A stretch of 64,000 nucleotides of DNA from KBS-96 sp963722585 (GCA_963722585.1 CAVRNU010000043.1:124001-188000), one strand, 5' to 3'; counted from the first letter of the stretch, positions 8,886-17,034 are shown. Numbers and translations are program-made. The notes: a model not told the origin generated them from the sequence alone.

Positions 8886-9644
8886 TCACATCGGAGGGCT
8901 TCGCCTCTCGACCGCCTTCAGCCATTCCAGCACGCGCATCCGCAAGCCGTCCAGATCGCCCGCGTTCTCCGGCAGCAAACCGGAAATCACCGCTACCGCA
9001 TCGGCTCCGCTATCCAGCACACTCAGCGCCGTCTCAATTCCAATGCCCCCGATCGCTACCAGCGGAAAGTCCGTAAGCGCACTGAGACGCGGAAGGTCAG
9101 ACAGACCTATCAGCGGGTCGGGATTGGTTTTCGAAGACGTGTGGAATACCGGACCTAGCGCGACGTAATCAAGCGCCAGGTTCGCGGCATCGCGCAGTTG
9201 CAGCTCGTTGTGGGTTGACAGGCCAATGGGCACACCCGGCCCCACAATTTTCCTTGCCTCCACCACCGGCAAATCATCCTGTCCCAGGTGAACACCGCAT
9301 TGGAGCAGATGTGCATAGTCCGCCCGGTCGTTCATAACGAATAGAGCGCTCCTCGCCCGGCAGGCCCCGGCAATTCGCCGCGCTTCCTGAAAACGCTCTT
9401 CCGTGAACTGGCCTTTGTGCCGGTATTGAATCAGCCCAACGCCCGCTTCGAGCAGAGTCTGGGCGGCGTCCAATGCCGCCAAGCCCTTCGCTTCATATGC
9501 CGCCGTATCGAGTATCGCGTATAAGCGCGGTAGCCCTTCAGCCTCCGAAATGAGAAATCTCCCAGTGCCCAGCGGCCTTATTCCACTCAAACTCGACGCT
9601 TGTGTCGTATGCCTTGAAGTCGGTCCTGCCGCCACAGGAGACAA
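8886..9644 (-). CDS. thiE: Thiamine phosphate synthase (start codon uncertain)
   Basis: TIM-barrel enzyme that joins hydroxymethylpyrimidine diphosphate to thiazole phosphate, making thiamine phosphate. Seen in order: LPRLYAILD at the family N terminus, QYRHKG (pyrophosphate-binding), MNDRADYA, GVHLGQDDLP, IGLSTHN, ALGPVFHTSSK and AIGGIGIE. The family protein normally begins near 9535, but no ATG, GTG or TTG exists there. The nearest in-frame ATG is at 9644, inside the lipoprotein gene, giving a 107-base overlap and about 35 extra residues. A GGAGG sequence lies exactly at the lipoprotein stop, so a rare start (for example ATT in FLISEAEG) with translational coupling is also possible. A second ThiE-like gene lies at 16477. 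Confidence 0.85.
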   Translation of the reverse strand: MSPVAAGPTSRHTTQASSLSGIRPLGTGRFLISEAEGLPRLYAILDTAAYEAKGLAALDAAQTLLEAGVGLIQYRHKGQFTEERFQEARRIAGACRARSALFVMNDRADYAHLLQCGVHLGQDDLPVVEARKIVGPGVPIGLSTHNELQLRDAANLALDYVALGPVFHTSSKTNPDPLIGLSDLPRLSALTDFPLVAIGGIGIETALSVLDSGADAVAVISGLLPENAGDLDGLRMRVLEWLKAVERRSPPM

Positions 9645-9876
9645 TGTGGTCCACTTCCACCGAATCGGGGTGCCCGCTCTGATCGGGGAGGTTCAACACA
9701 TACTGGCAGCCCGGATTCTCATGCTGCACAAATTTCAGATGATTCACCGCGCGCTGATCGAATCGGAGCAGTTCCTGGGCAGCTTGCGGAGACAGTCCCG
9801 GGTGGGATGGCGGCGGCGAACTACAAGCCGCGGCAAGGATGGCGGCAAGCAGCGCGAAAAAAGCTCGAATCCTCAC
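9538..9876 (-). CDS. Small putative lipoprotein
   Basis: 112 residues when read from GTG 9876, which begins a short lipoprotein signal (RIRAFFALLAAILAAAC) with a lipobox AAAC followed by Ser-Ser-Pro. The mature part holds about 90 residues with two further Cys (GCQYVLNL and VSCGG) that could form a disulphide, and ends in WEISHFGG. Reading from the upstream ATG at 10014 would overlap the peroxiredoxin gene and bury the signal, so the GTG is preferred. It lies between the peroxiredoxin and thiE on the same strand. No recognised family. Confidence 0.65.
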   Translation of the reverse strand: MRIRAFFALLAAILAAACSSPPPSHPGLSPQAAQELLRFDQRAVNHLKFVQHENPGCQYVLNLPDQSGHPDSVEVDHIVSCGGRTDFKAYDTSVEFEWNKAAGHWEISHFGG

Positions 9877-9937
9877 GGCGGCATGGTACCACGTCTTATT
9901 TTTTCTTGCACCGATGAAGATCGCCCAGCCTTGAACG

Positions 9938-10390
9938 CTACCGGACAGCCGCAAGAACGCTTTCTGTACTGGGCTTGCCGCGTTCCGCAAACCGGACGAT
10001 TCCATCCTTGCCAATTAAGTACACCGTTCGGCGCACAATGAAGCCCGATGCACGATAGAGCCTCGCGACATTCTGGCCCTTGTCCACTAAGAGTGGGAAC
10101 GGGTAGCGTTGCGTCTCGGCGAACTTCCGGTGGCTCTCCGCGGTTTGCGGATTGATACCCAGCACTGCGCAGCTCTTCGAAATCACTTCGGCCCACGCAT
10201 CGCGAAACTCGCAAAGCTGCTTTGTGCAGAGATTCGTGGCGTCGCCGGGATAGAACACCAAAACCACATGCGAGCGGCCGCGAAAAGCCGAAAGCCGGAT
10301 TGAATTCCCATCCTGATCCTCGAGCGCGAAATCCGGAGCCTCGGTCCCAACCGCCAACGGTCTTTCAAACAGCCATGACCAAATGGGCAT
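9938..10390 (-). CDS. bcp: Peroxiredoxin, Bcp/PrxQ type
   Basis: 150-residue thiol peroxidase that reduces hydrogen peroxide and organic peroxides, taking electrons from thioredoxin. Seen: APDFALEDQDGNSIRLS at the start of the thioredoxin fold; the active site YPGDATNLCTKQLCEFRD with the Thr before the peroxidatic Cys55 and a second Cys60 five residues on, the spacing of the atypical two-cysteine Bcp group; the conserved PFPLLVD segment and the Arg-rich RRTVYLIGKDG strand. The start at 10390 lies a few bases inside the divergent CDF reading frame. It heads the minus-strand run of lipoprotein and thiE. Confidence 0.9.
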   Translation of the reverse strand: MPIWSWLFERPLAVGTEAPDFALEDQDGNSIRLSAFRGRSHVVLVFYPGDATNLCTKQLCEFRDAWAEVISKSCAVLGINPQTAESHRKFAETQRYPFPLLVDKGQNVARLYRASGFIVRRTVYLIGKDGIVRFAERGKPSTESVLAAVR

Positions 10391-11354
10391 CTCCGCTCCT
10401 ATCGTAAATTGGTATGAGAGGCGGACCTTGCATCATCACCATCTCCCGCGCGGCACGGGCTGGGCTCTTCGATTTTCGCTCGGAGCGACCGTCGGATTCA
10501 TCGTCCTCGAGGTCTGGGCCGGATTTCACGCCAATAGCCTCTCACTGCTTTCCGATGCCGGTCATAACTTCGCGGATGCACTTGCGCTACTTCTGGCGGC
10601 CATCGGCTTGCACTGGCAGCAGAAACCCGCCGACCAATCCCGTACGTATGGCTACCAGCGCGCCGGCGTGCTATCTGCCTTCGTCAATGCGCTGTCGCTG
10701 GTAGTCATTGCTATTTTCATCTTTTGGGAAGCAGCCCGCCGCCTCATGCAGCCCGTGCCTGTGAATGAAAACGTAATGGGCGCGGTGGCGCTGGCGGCCA
10801 TAGTTCTGAACGGGGGAATCATGCTGGCCCTGAATCGCGGCAAGGGCGACATGAATATCCGCGCCGCCTTCATTCATATGATGGGCGATTTGCTAGGCGC
10901 GGCCGCAATCCTTGCCGGAGCCGTTGTCATCCGCTTTACCGGCTGGCTGTATCTTGACCCCATCCTGTCCATCGCCATAGGGTTGCTGATTGTTTACTCG
11001 GCGTTTGACATTATTCGCGAGTCGCTCAATATCCTGCTCGAGGGCCTGCCGCGAGGCATGAATCTTTCGGATATAACTCTCGCCATGAGCCACGTGGAGG
11101 GAGTGCTGGAAGTTCACGATCTCCACGTCTGGAGCCTGGGAGCGAAAACGCACGCCTTGAGCTCTCACGTTCTGATAGAAGATATGCCGCCTTCGGAAAG
11201 CGGGAAGATTCTCACGCGCGTGAACGACGCGCTGTGCGCTTTTGGCATTCATCACACCACCATCCAGTTCGAGCATGTGCCTTGCTCGGTGGCTGATCGA
11301 GGCTGCCAAATGACCGAATCCGTACACTCCCACGACAGCGGCCACAGGCACTAG
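10383..11354 (+). CDS. Cation diffusion facilitator (CDF) metal efflux transporter
   Basis: 323-residue inner-membrane divalent-metal/proton antiporter of the CDF family, in the ZitB/CzcD group. Seen: six transmembrane helices; the metal site in TM2 as SDAGHNFADAL and in TM5 as HMMGDLLGA (the HD-HD type pattern of zinc transporters); a cytoplasmic ferredoxin-like domain with EVHDLHVWSLG near the end; and a His-rich C terminus. His residues also cluster at the N terminus (LHHHHLP). The ATG at 10383 overlaps the divergent bcp start by 8 bases; a TTG at 10428, preceded by gagaggcgg, would avoid this and begins right at the His cluster. Probable role is zinc or cadmium export. Confidence 0.9.
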   Translation: MGISAPIVNWYERRTLHHHHLPRGTGWALRFSLGATVGFIVLEVWAGFHANSLSLLSDAGHNFADALALLLAAIGLHWQQKPADQSRTYGYQRAGVLSAFVNALSLVVIAIFIFWEAARRLMQPVPVNENVMGAVALAAIVLNGGIMLALNRGKGDMNIRAAFIHMMGDLLGAAAILAGAVVIRFTGWLYLDPILSIAIGLLIVYSAFDIIRESLNILLEGLPRGMNLSDITLAMSHVEGVLEVHDLHVWSLGAKTHALSSHVLIEDMPPSESGKILTRVNDALCAFGIHHTTIQFEHVPCSVADRGCQMTESVHSHDSGHRH

Positions 11355-11442
11355 TGGCTCCACAACTCACAGCCTGATTGCTAAGAGCTGACAGCCTGTT
11401 CGCTCCTCATTACGACATAATGCAGCAGAGGGAGATTCCGCT

Positions 11443-12384
11443 GTGTATTCCAGGCGCGATTTCGCAAGAATGGCTTTGGCCGGTCTGCCTCTAACTGCGG
11501 CATGGGCCAAAGTCAATTCGGTCGTGGACGGCGTTCACCTTGGAGTCCAGACGTATAGCTTTCGAGACTTTACCGGACCTGACGTAATCGGCGAAGTGAT
11601 AAAGGCTATGACGGACATTGGTCTGGGAGAATGCGAGCTATTCGGTCCCCAAACCGAGCCGGGCGCGATGGAAGCGATGAAAAAGGTGTTCTCGAATTTC
11701 CAAGCCGGCCAGACTGAAGCGGAGCGCAAAACTGCCGCCGCTGCCATGGCCGCCGAGATGAAGGAAATTGGACGGAAGCGCATGAGCTTGCCGTTAGATC
11801 ACTTCCGAGGCATAGCGAACCGGTTTACCGGTGCCGGAATCGAGATCTATGCCTACAACGGTTCCTTCGGGCCCTCCGCGGAAGAAAACAATCGTACATT
11901 TGAGATCGCAAAGGCGCTGGGAGCGCAGATCATCACCTGGTCGGGAACGGTGAGCATCGCCCGGCAGGTTGCGTCCCTCGCCGACCGCCACCAGATGATT
12001 GTCGCCGTCCATGGCCACTCCGACGTGAAAGATCCGAACCAGTTCGCGACCCCCGAAAGCTTCGCGAAGGTCATGGGGATGTCGAAGTATTTCTGGGTCA
12101 ATCTCGATATCGGCCACTTTACGGCGGCCAACTACGACCCCGTCCAATACATCGAAAGGCATCACGACCGCATCACTAACATTCACCTCAAGGACCGCAA
12201 GAAGAACCAGGGACCGAACGTGCCTTGGGGCGAGGGTGATACCCCCATCAAGCCGGTTCTGCAGCTCATCAAGCAGAGAAAATATCCGATTCCCGCCTAT
12301 ATCGAGTACGAGTACCCTGGGAGCGAGAGCTCTGTGGCAGAAGTGAAAAAGTGTTTCGAATACGCGAAAGCAGCGCTGGCATAA
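11443..12384 (+). CDS. Tat-exported sugar phosphate isomerase/epimerase (xylose-isomerase-like TIM barrel)
   Basis: 313-residue AP-endonuclease-2-like TIM barrel, a fold used by many sugar and keto-inositol isomerases or epimerases. It begins with GTG 11443 and a twin-arginine signal, SRRDFARMALAGLPLTAAWA, so it is expected to be exported folded. Metal ligands of the fold are recognisable as the Glu in GECELFG, the His in VAVHGHSD, the Asp/His of VNLDIGHF, the His in NIHLKDR and the Glu in IEYEYPG. The next gene, also Tat-exported, is an oxidoreductase 61 bases downstream. The pair suggests periplasmic conversion of a carbohydrate; the substrate is unknown. Confidence 0.85.
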   Translation: MYSRRDFARMALAGLPLTAAWAKVNSVVDGVHLGVQTYSFRDFTGPDVIGEVIKAMTDIGLGECELFGPQTEPGAMEAMKKVFSNFQAGQTEAERKTAAAAMAAEMKEIGRKRMSLPLDHFRGIANRFTGAGIEIYAYNGSFGPSAEENNRTFEIAKALGAQIITWSGTVSIARQVASLADRHQMIVAVHGHSDVKDPNQFATPESFAKVMGMSKYFWVNLDIGHFTAANYDPVQYIERHHDRITNIHLKDRKKNQGPNVPWGEGDTPIKPVLQLIKQRKYPIPAYIEYEYPGSESSVAEVKKCFEYAKAALA

Positions 12385-12445
12385 ACGCGGGGAACTCTCA
12401 AATGGGGTGGCCGGATGCTACACTTTCCGGTAACCAGCCAATCCG

Positions 12446-13651
12446 ATGAACTCCCGACGCGCATTTCTCGGCCAGGTGGCCACCAGCCTTGGCAGCCTGG
12501 CATCGGTCCCGCGCAATGTGCTCGGAGCTAACGACCGTATTCGAATCGGCGTCATTGGCTATGGTGACCGCGGCAGTCTGCTTTCCCGCGAGGCCGCGGC
12601 GTGTCCGGGCACCCAGCTTGCGGCAGTGTGCGATGTCTACACGGCGCAGCGCGAACGCGCCAAGGGCGAGCTTCCCGGTGTCAGCACGTTCGTCGATCAT
12701 CAGCGGATGCTCGAAGACCAGACTCTCGACGCTATACTCATCGGTTCTCCGCCACACCTCCATTGCCTGCATTTTATTGACGCCGTCAGGGCCGGCAAGC
12801 ATGTGTACCAGGAAAAGACCGCGGCGTTCACACTCGCCGACGCCAAGCGCATGCGAGCCGCTTATCTGCCGTTCAAGCGAAAACTGACGGTGCAGATTGG
12901 CCATCAATGCTGCTCGTTCGGACAGGTTGCCGACTCCCTGCAGTTCCTTGCCGGAGACAAATTGGGCCCCATCACCGCCATCAACGCCGCCATGTATCGC
13001 AATACTCCGCATGGAAAGCCCCAATGGTCGCGCCCCGTCTATCCCGACATGACTCCCGAAAATATTGCCTGGGATAAGTTTTTAGGCCAAGCTCCCGTGA
13101 CGCCGTTCGACGCCATGCGCTTCCGTAATTGGCGATTCTTCTGGGACTACTCAGGCGGCAACGTGTACGAGAATATGTGCCACCAGATTTCGTTCTGGTA
13201 CAAAGTGCTGAAACTCCAGATTCCAGCTGCCGTCACTGCAACTGGGGGTCTGTACCTTTGGCGTGACGGCCGCGAAGTGCCAGACACGATGACGGTGGCA
13301 ATGGAACACACCGAGGACCTGCTGTTCACATGGCACTCCGGTCTTGGCAATTCCAATCTGGGGATGAGTGAGAGCGTCTTGGGTACCGACGGCACGATCA
13401 CGAGAGCTGCTCAGATTCGCTATTGGCCAGAAAAAGTAAATCGCCCACAGTCCAGCGCAATCCTTGGTGTTACATCCACGGCGCCAAGGGCGCACATGCA
13501 GAATTTCCTGGATTGCGTCCGCTCCGGAAACGAAACAAATTGTCCGTTCGATCTGGGATTCCGAGTTTCGGTGGCCTGTCGCATGGCCGTCGATAGTTAT
13601 CGCCAGCGCCGGACCGTCTCCTGGGATTCGGAGGCGGAGCAGATCGTTTAG
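12446..13651 (+). CDS. Tat-exported Gfo/Idh/MocA-family oxidoreductase
   Basis: 401-residue NAD(P)-dependent sugar or inositol oxidoreductase. The N terminus NSRRAFLGQVATSLGSL is a twin-arginine signal. Seen after it: the dinucleotide-binding GVIGYGDRG, the AICD-like strand AAVCDVY, the EKT motif (family EKP) in VYQEKTAAFTLADAKRM, and the catalytic-region His in NVYENMCHQISFW. Length is normal for the exported acidobacterial and planctomycete members, which usually bind their cofactor tightly before export. It lies downstream of the exported isomerase in the same orientation, so they probably act in one pathway. Substrate unknown. Confidence 0.88.
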   Translation: MNSRRAFLGQVATSLGSLASVPRNVLGANDRIRIGVIGYGDRGSLLSREAAACPGTQLAAVCDVYTAQRERAKGELPGVSTFVDHQRMLEDQTLDAILIGSPPHLHCLHFIDAVRAGKHVYQEKTAAFTLADAKRMRAAYLPFKRKLTVQIGHQCCSFGQVADSLQFLAGDKLGPITAINAAMYRNTPHGKPQWSRPVYPDMTPENIAWDKFLGQAPVTPFDAMRFRNWRFFWDYSGGNVYENMCHQISFWYKVLKLQIPAAVTATGGLYLWRDGREVPDTMTVAMEHTEDLLFTWHSGLGNSNLGMSESVLGTDGTITRAAQIRYWPEKVNRPQSSAILGVTSTAPRAHMQNFLDCVRSGNETNCPFDLGFRVSVACRMAVDSYRQRRTVSWDSEAEQIV

Positions 13652-13682
13652 TGGAGCGTTTTTAGACGCCCCAGATTCGCCT

Positions 13683-14735
13683 ATGAACAACCCATTCCCT
13701 GACTTCTGGGGAAATCAGCCGGTCAGCTCCGCTCTCGCGCAAATGCTTTCCGCATCGCGGATACCTCAAACCATTCTTCTTGCCGGTCCTGAAGGCGTCG
13801 GCAAGGCGACTCTCGTCCGGCGATTTGCGGCTCACCTCCTTGGAGATGCCGCGAAAATTGAACAGGACGACCTGAGCTCGCAAGGGAACGTCGAGTTGGT
13901 CGAACAAAGAGGGAAGTGGCCCGCCGAGAAAAGAGCCGACGATCCCTTGCTGTTTGCATCCCATCCCGATTTCGTCACGCTGGCACCCGATGGACCGTTG
14001 CGCCAGGTCTCGATCCAGCAAGTCCGCTTGCTGAAAGAACGCGCGCTGTTCCGTCCGCTTCGCGGCGGACACCGCGTGTTTCTGATCGACCGCCTCGACC
14101 GTGCCAACGAACAGGCGGCGAATTCGCTACTTAAGCTGCTCGAAGAGCCGCCCGATTACCTGATTGTCTTTGCCACCGCTGAAAATCTTTACGATCTGTT
14201 GCCCACGATCCGGTCACGGTCCGTCGTCTTCGAGTTGACAAGGCTGCCTGAAGACGAGATGCGGGCGTTCATTCAAGAGAGATCGCTTTCCGGCGCTGAA
14301 CTCCGCCAGCAAATCGCGCAAGGCTGTCCCGGCGCTGCGGTTACGCTCGATCTGGTGAAATACAAGGAACGCCGCGATCTGGTTCTCAGCCTTTTCGAGT
14401 GCGCCTCCGGCGTCGCTGCGTTTTCAGACTGGATTCAGAATTCGGAATCGTTCTCGAATCGCAAAACCGAAAAGCTCGACTTTTATCTGAAGCCCGCCTA
14501 TGGCTTGCTCGAAGACCTTTTGTGGACAAGGCAGGGCAACAAGCCGTTGCTGAACCGCGACGTCCAAAACAGGATAGCTGCTGTCGCGGCTCGCGTCGAT
14601 TTCCGTTGGATCGAAAGAGCTGCAAATGCCTTCGACGAGCTCGCGCAGCTAGTCCGGAGGAATATACAAAAAATCATCGCGCTCGATGCGGTTATTATGG
14701 ATTTACGTAACCAGTTAAGGGTGGAGCGCGCCTAA
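13683..14735 (+). CDS. holB: DNA polymerase III delta' subunit
   Basis: 350-residue clamp-loader AAA+ subunit that helps load the beta clamp onto primed DNA. Seen: the P-loop GPEGVGKATL near residue 33; the family segment ASHPDFVTL; the helix LKERALFRPLRGGHRVFLID (Walker B region); NEQAANSLLKLLEEPP; and the sensor-like IRSRS. The four-cysteine zinc module of E. coli delta' between the P-loop and HPDF is absent; that stretch contains no cysteine. The start ATG 13683 gives MNNPFPDFWGNQPV, as expected for the family. Hfq follows after 45 bases on the same strand. Confidence 0.88.
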   Translation: MNNPFPDFWGNQPVSSALAQMLSASRIPQTILLAGPEGVGKATLVRRFAAHLLGDAAKIEQDDLSSQGNVELVEQRGKWPAEKRADDPLLFASHPDFVTLAPDGPLRQVSIQQVRLLKERALFRPLRGGHRVFLIDRLDRANEQAANSLLKLLEEPPDYLIVFATAENLYDLLPTIRSRSVVFELTRLPEDEMRAFIQERSLSGAELRQQIAQGCPGAAVTLDLVKYKERRDLVLSLFECASGVAAFSDWIQNSESFSNRKTEKLDFYLKPAYGLLEDLLWTRQGNKPLLNRDVQNRIAAVAARVDFRWIERAANAFDELAQLVRRNIQKIIALDAVIMDLRNQLRVERA

Positions 14736-14780
14736 CAACCCAGTACGTCTTTCGATTCCAAAACAGTAGGGAGAAATTAC

Positions 14781-15083
14781 GTGGCGAGCCCTAATTTCCT
14801 GGTTCAACAGAATATCCGTCGCATGGAAAACAAAGAAAACAACAGGCGGCCGCCGGTCAAAAAAACTGCTCCTCCCGAGCAGACCAACGCTGAGCAATTT
14901 TATTTCTCCAAGCAGATGCAGGCCAAAACGACCATGGTCGTCATCCTGAATGATGGCGAGCGTTTAGAGGGAGTCGTTGAATGGTACGACCGTAACTGCA
15001 TCAAGCTCAATCGGGATGGCGAGCCGAATTTGCTTCTCTATAAGCAATGCATTAAATATTTGTATAAGGCCGATCCCGAATAA
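14781..15083 (+). CDS. hfq: Hfq-like RNA chaperone (Sm fold)
   Basis: 100-residue Sm-like protein expected to form a ring that pairs small RNAs with mRNA targets. The Sm1 part is seen in TTMVVILNDGERLEGVVEWYD, and the Sm2 motif as LLLYKQCIKYLYK, equivalent to the YKH region of classical Hfq, with Gln in place of the His that contacts uridine. About 35 residues rich in Asn, Lys and Pro precede the fold, an N-terminal extension instead of the C-terminal tail of E. coli Hfq. The start is GTG 14781, with tagggag eight bases upstream. It follows holB in the same direction. Confidence 0.85.
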   Translation: MASPNFLVQQNIRRMENKENNRRPPVKKTAPPEQTNAEQFYFSKQMQAKTTMVVILNDGERLEGVVEWYDRNCIKLNRDGEPNLLLYKQCIKYLYKADPE

Positions 15084-15110
15084 CGCGCCCGGAGTCTCAT
15101 TCTCGCAGGG

Positions 15111-15623
15111 TCACACCTTCGATTTCGCTCGATCCTTTAAAGCCAGCCGGTACGCTCTTCGTTCCGCTGCTTGATCATATCGCCGTCGGTCTTCCTCCGT
15201 TTCCGCCGCAATCGGCGGCAGAACTACGCGGTTGCCCTGTCCATCTAGCGCTACAAACGTGAGGTAGGCCGAGGACGTGTGCTTAATCTCCCCGGTCTGC
15301 AGGTTCTCCACCCACACTTTTACACCGACTTCCATGGAAGTGCGGAACACTCGATTCACCTGCGATTTCAGCAGCAAAAGCTCTCCTACACGAACCGGGT
15401 GCAGGAACGTCATCTGATCGACCGAGGCTGTGACTACCGGTCCGCGCGCATGCCGGATTGCGGCGATTGCTCCGCACAGGTCCACCAGGTGCATTACATG
15501 GCCGCCCAGCATGCTTCCCAACGTGTTCGTGTCGTTGGGCAGGCAAATCTCCGAATATTCGGACCGCGAACGCCGCACGGTGCGGACTTGGTTGTTCGTT
15601 TCTGGATTTCCAGCGTCCGGCAC
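15111..15623 (-). CDS. Acyl-CoA thioesterase, hotdog fold
   Basis: 170-residue hotdog-fold thioesterase of the YciA/BACH type, which hydrolyses acyl-CoA to free acid and CoA. Seen: NDTNTLGSMLGGHVMHLVDLCG (hotdog helix with its Asp near the GG), VTASVDQMTFLHPVRVGE, and SMEVGVKVWVE, in family order. A GTG at 15623 lies two bases after the stop of the four-cysteine gene, so the two are likely translationally coupled. Longer readings (to 15722) would overlap that gene by 97 bases and add non-family sequence. The C-terminal tail of about 25 residues is charged. Confidence 0.82.
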   Translation of the reverse strand: MPDAGNPETNNQVRTVRRSRSEYSEICLPNDTNTLGSMLGGHVMHLVDLCGAIAAIRHARGPVVTASVDQMTFLHPVRVGELLLLKSQVNRVFRTSMEVGVKVWVENLQTGEIKHTSSAYLTFVALDGQGNRVVLPPIAAETEEDRRRYDQAAERRAYRLALKDRAKSKV

Positions 15624-15625
15624 AA

Positions 15626-16033
15626 TCAGCACGATGCCTTGCCGTACACTTTCAAATAGCTCCGGCAAAATGCCAAGGCCTGCGCCGAAACGCATGGGTC
15701 CAAATCGCTCTCGAGAATGCAATCCCGAACGATCGAAAAATGCAAGGTCCGCGACACAGCGGGCGCATACTCTTCTTCGATCACGAACAGCAAACTCAGG
15801 CCGCTCTCATCCCGATTCAGCAACGAATACCGGTTCGCACGGTTCTTCTCGTCGTTCGGAAAATAATTACACACACCCCGCGCATATCCCTGGTTGCAGC
15901 TTCGGTCGCTCACCTGAATACCGCGATCCTGCCGCGCGCAATGTCCGGCGTATTCCCGAATCAGCGGCAGCCGGGTATTTCGCGAATTGGCCGCTGCCGC
16001 CAACGCAACCGGCTCGAAGAAAGGACACGCCAT
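15626..16033 (-). CDS. Conserved-looking four-cysteine protein of unknown function
   Basis: 135 residues from ATG 16033. Four cysteines are spread in a patterned way: ACPFFEP near the N terminus, YAGHCARQ, and RSCNQGYARGVCNYFP in the middle. A beta-strand-rich second half follows (RYSLLNRDESGLSLLFVIEEEY). The arrangement suggests a structural zinc or iron-sulphur site. I recall similar CPFF...GxC...C...GYARGxC...FP proteins in acidobacterial genomes, without an assigned role. The stop is followed after two bases by the thioesterase GTG, so the genes are co-translated. A TTG seven codons upstream is an alternative start. Confidence 0.65.
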   Translation of the reverse strand: MACPFFEPVALAAAANSRNTRLPLIREYAGHCARQDRGIQVSDRSCNQGYARGVCNYFPNDEKNRANRYSLLNRDESGLSLLFVIEEEYAPAVSRTLHFSIVRDCILESDLDPCVSAQALAFCRSYLKVYGKASC

Positions 16034-16054
16034 CGGAAAGTGACTCTTTGACAA

Positions 16055-16090
16055 TCGTAACCGAGCCGCGACCGCAAGGAAGCGGTGTTG
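16055..16090. repeat. Partial family 2 palindromic element
   Basis: Contains cgagccgcgaccgcaagg followed by agcgg, a copy of the inner arm of family 2 elements in the opposite orientation, just upstream of the four-cysteine gene. Confidence 0.5.
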
Positions 16091-16112
16091 CTATTTGTCA
16101 TGGCTCCCGAGG

Positions 16113-16394
16113 TCAATGGCCGGCAATGGTTTCGGCTCTGGCCTCTTCGGGACGAAACAAATTCTGGTCCATTCGGCACGGTGGTGCTGGGGGTGCCACT
16201 TGCAAGTGGTCGGGGTGAGGAGGCGCCGGGACAGCGAATCTGTTGAACCTCTTGTTTGGGTTGAAATGAGGCACCTCCAGCAGCGGTATAGAACAAACCT
16301 TCGGTGGGCTTGGCGCAAAATTCGGCGGCCTTATCTGCTGCCCGAAAACCGCCGATGCGCAGGCAACAGCCAGGAAGAGCGCTAACAGCCGCAT
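16113..16394 (-). CDS. Small secreted Pro-rich protein, hypothetical
   Basis: About 93 residues from ATG 16394. A clear signal peptide (RLLALFLAVACASAVFGQ) is followed by a Pro-rich, mostly unstructured segment (IRPPNFAPSPPKVCSIPLLE, then VPAPPHPDH). An earlier in-frame ATG at 16412 would add six residues. The signal peptide is the only strong support. No family recognised. It lies upstream of the four-cysteine gene on the same strand, separated by a repeat. Confidence 0.5.
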   Translation of the reverse strand: MRLLALFLAVACASAVFGQQIRPPNFAPSPPKVCSIPLLEVPHFNPNKRFNRFAVPAPPHPDHLQVAPPAPPCRMDQNLFRPEEARAETIAGH

Positions 16395-16476
16395 ACGACC
16401 TCCTTCCTCCACTGCCCCTTAGACGGAGTTCGGTCGCCGCGGTTTGCTGCGCTCGGCAGCGTGATTTACTGGATGT

Positions 16477-17010
16477 TTGCTTCGCTATTTCATCACCGAT
16501 CGACGGCTGTGCGGCGGCCTATCGGCACTTCTCGAGATCCTCCGGCGCCATATGGCAACCGGAATCGACTACATTCAAATACGCGAAAAAGATCTCCCGG
16601 CCCGCGAAGTCTGGCAGTTTACGTCCGCCGTGGTCTCCTCGCGCGGCTCGTCCAGATCGAAAATTTTGGTCAACGACCGCGCCGATGTCGCAGTCGCCGC
16701 CGGAGCCGATGGCGTGCACCTGCCCTCGCAGGCACCGCTTGAGACGCTGCCTGGCCTCATCGTTGCAAGGTCCTGCCATACCGAAAAAGAAGTCCGCACC
16801 GCGAAGGCCGATTTCATAACGTTCAGCCCCGTGTTTGCCAGCCCAGGCAAGGGCCAGCCAGTTGGACTCGATGCGCTGCGGAGCGCTTGCCGTCACCCGA
16901 TTCCAGTTTTCGCCTTGGGGGGCGTCACATCGCAGAACGCAGCAGCCTGCGTCGATGCGGGTGCAGCGGGTATCGCCGGCATCCGGCTGTTCTTATCGAC
17001 CGCTGAATAA
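16477..17010 (+). CDS. Thiamine phosphate synthase/TenI-like protein (second ThiE paralogue)
   Basis: 177-residue TIM barrel of the ThiE/TenI family. Seen: RYFITDRR at the N terminus, YIQIREKDLPAREVW, ILVNDRADVAVAAGADGVHL, RSCHTEKEV (in the place of the ThiE S-T/C-H motif), ITFSPVFASPGKG and VFALGGVTSQNA. It is shorter than the ThiE at 8886-9644. Some motif residues match synthases (IREKD, NDRAD), while the overall size and SCHT resemble TenI aminomethyl-pyrimidine or thiazole tautomerase paralogues. The start is TTG 16477, with a GGA just before it; no ATG fits the frame. It could supply the thiazole tautomerase step or be a redundant synthase. Confidence 0.75.
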   Translation: MLRYFITDRRLCGGLSALLEILRRHMATGIDYIQIREKDLPAREVWQFTSAVVSSRGSSRSKILVNDRADVAVAAGADGVHLPSQAPLETLPGLIVARSCHTEKEVRTAKADFITFSPVFASPGKGQPVGLDALRSACRHPIPVFALGGVTSQNAAACVDAGAAGIAGIRLFLSTAE

Positions 17011-17034
17011 TCTTAAGGGCTACCAAAAGGTCGC

